Shown here one piece after another: positions 63,801 through 64,000 of a stretch of 64,000 nt of DNA (position 1 is the first letter of the stretch; each line of letters begins with the position of its first letter). The stretch covers positions 113,640,517 to 113,704,516 of the forward strand of contig NC_134839.1 of NCBI RefSeq assembly GCF_965363235.1. Reading direction: 5' to 3'. Under the pieces are notes generated by a model that did not search any database, was not told where the DNA came from, and saw only the letters and a list, made by a program, of their open reading frames with translations. This DNA is from Mytilus galloprovincialis (taxonomy: Eukaryota > Mollusca > Bivalvia > Mytilida > Mytilidae). A program made the position numbers and the translations under genes.

Positions 63801-64000
63801 GGATCCAAACCATATCTCTTTTTCTGATACAATAGCATAACGTCACAACATAGAAAAACACACATTTAAATATCAATGGACAGGCTTAACTCAATCAAAA
63901 ACGTACATTAATACACTATAAACGAATAAATTCGATCTGCGATATCTGAATGCAAATGCACAGTTAATAAAATATTATGGACAAATATTCAAGGCCAAAA

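Noticed and set aside
1-64000. tRNA, rRNA, riboswitch or operon-type signals
   Set aside because: I looked for cloverleaf arms, rRNA core sequences and polycistronic layouts and saw none; the window is intron-bearing eukaryotic DNA.

Overview
The window is eukaryotic DNA: AT-rich and repeat-dense, with small exons, GT-AG introns and no bacterial-style operons. The repeat families (a foldback family beginning GCTCACCTGG, several SINE-like dispersed repeats, Penelope-like elements, long tandem arrays) and the gene content point to a bivalve mollusc, most likely a mussel (Mytilus-like). This taxon call is inference from repeat recognition, not from a search.

Layout. 1-9.5 kb is a graveyard of mobile elements: a Penelope-like reverse transcriptase (RT) fragment with its 3' tail (390-1630), a minus-strand Penelope fragment with a GIY-YIG endonuclease (4058-4600), a 65-bp tandem array (6120-6708), a palindromic miniature element (6941-7205), and a second RT plus GIY-YIG Penelope copy whose 5' end is a palindrome (7588-8935). 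10.7-14.6 kb holds the first host gene, a double-hotdog acyl thioesterase whose single coding intron carries two LINE 3' ends. 14.9-19.7 kb has two oppositely oriented copies of the GCTCACCTGG family and a decayed hAT-like transposon. 19.8-27.8 kb is four tandem 2-kb units, each with five 120-bp sub-repeats, followed by three matching hairpins. 29.2-35.1 kb is a satellite of about 61 copies of a 95-bp unit; 35.2-36.4 kb is a 35/45-bp array split by a palindromic insertion. 36.6-40.6 kb is the second thioesterase paralogue, built exactly like the first, with a large foldback element at its stop codon. 43.4-43.8 kb is a 33-bp minisatellite. 46.15-48.34 kb is a two-exon gene for an acidic, probably myristoylated, disordered protein. 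50-61.7 kb on the minus strand is the 3' part of a calpain-family protease gene: at least eleven exons carrying the catalytic His and Asn, with the Cys exon beyond the right edge.

How the genes fit together. The thioesterases are a tandem gene pair. Both have an 85-base first coding exon, a phase-1 intron of about 3 kb, a FatA/FatB-like SDLD-x-x-x-H-x-N hotdog motif and a C-terminal Ser-Lys-Leu peroxisomal signal. They probably hydrolyse acyl-CoA thioesters in peroxisomes. The 22 kb between them has been filled by tandem DNA. No functional link to the myristoylated protein or the calpain is visible.
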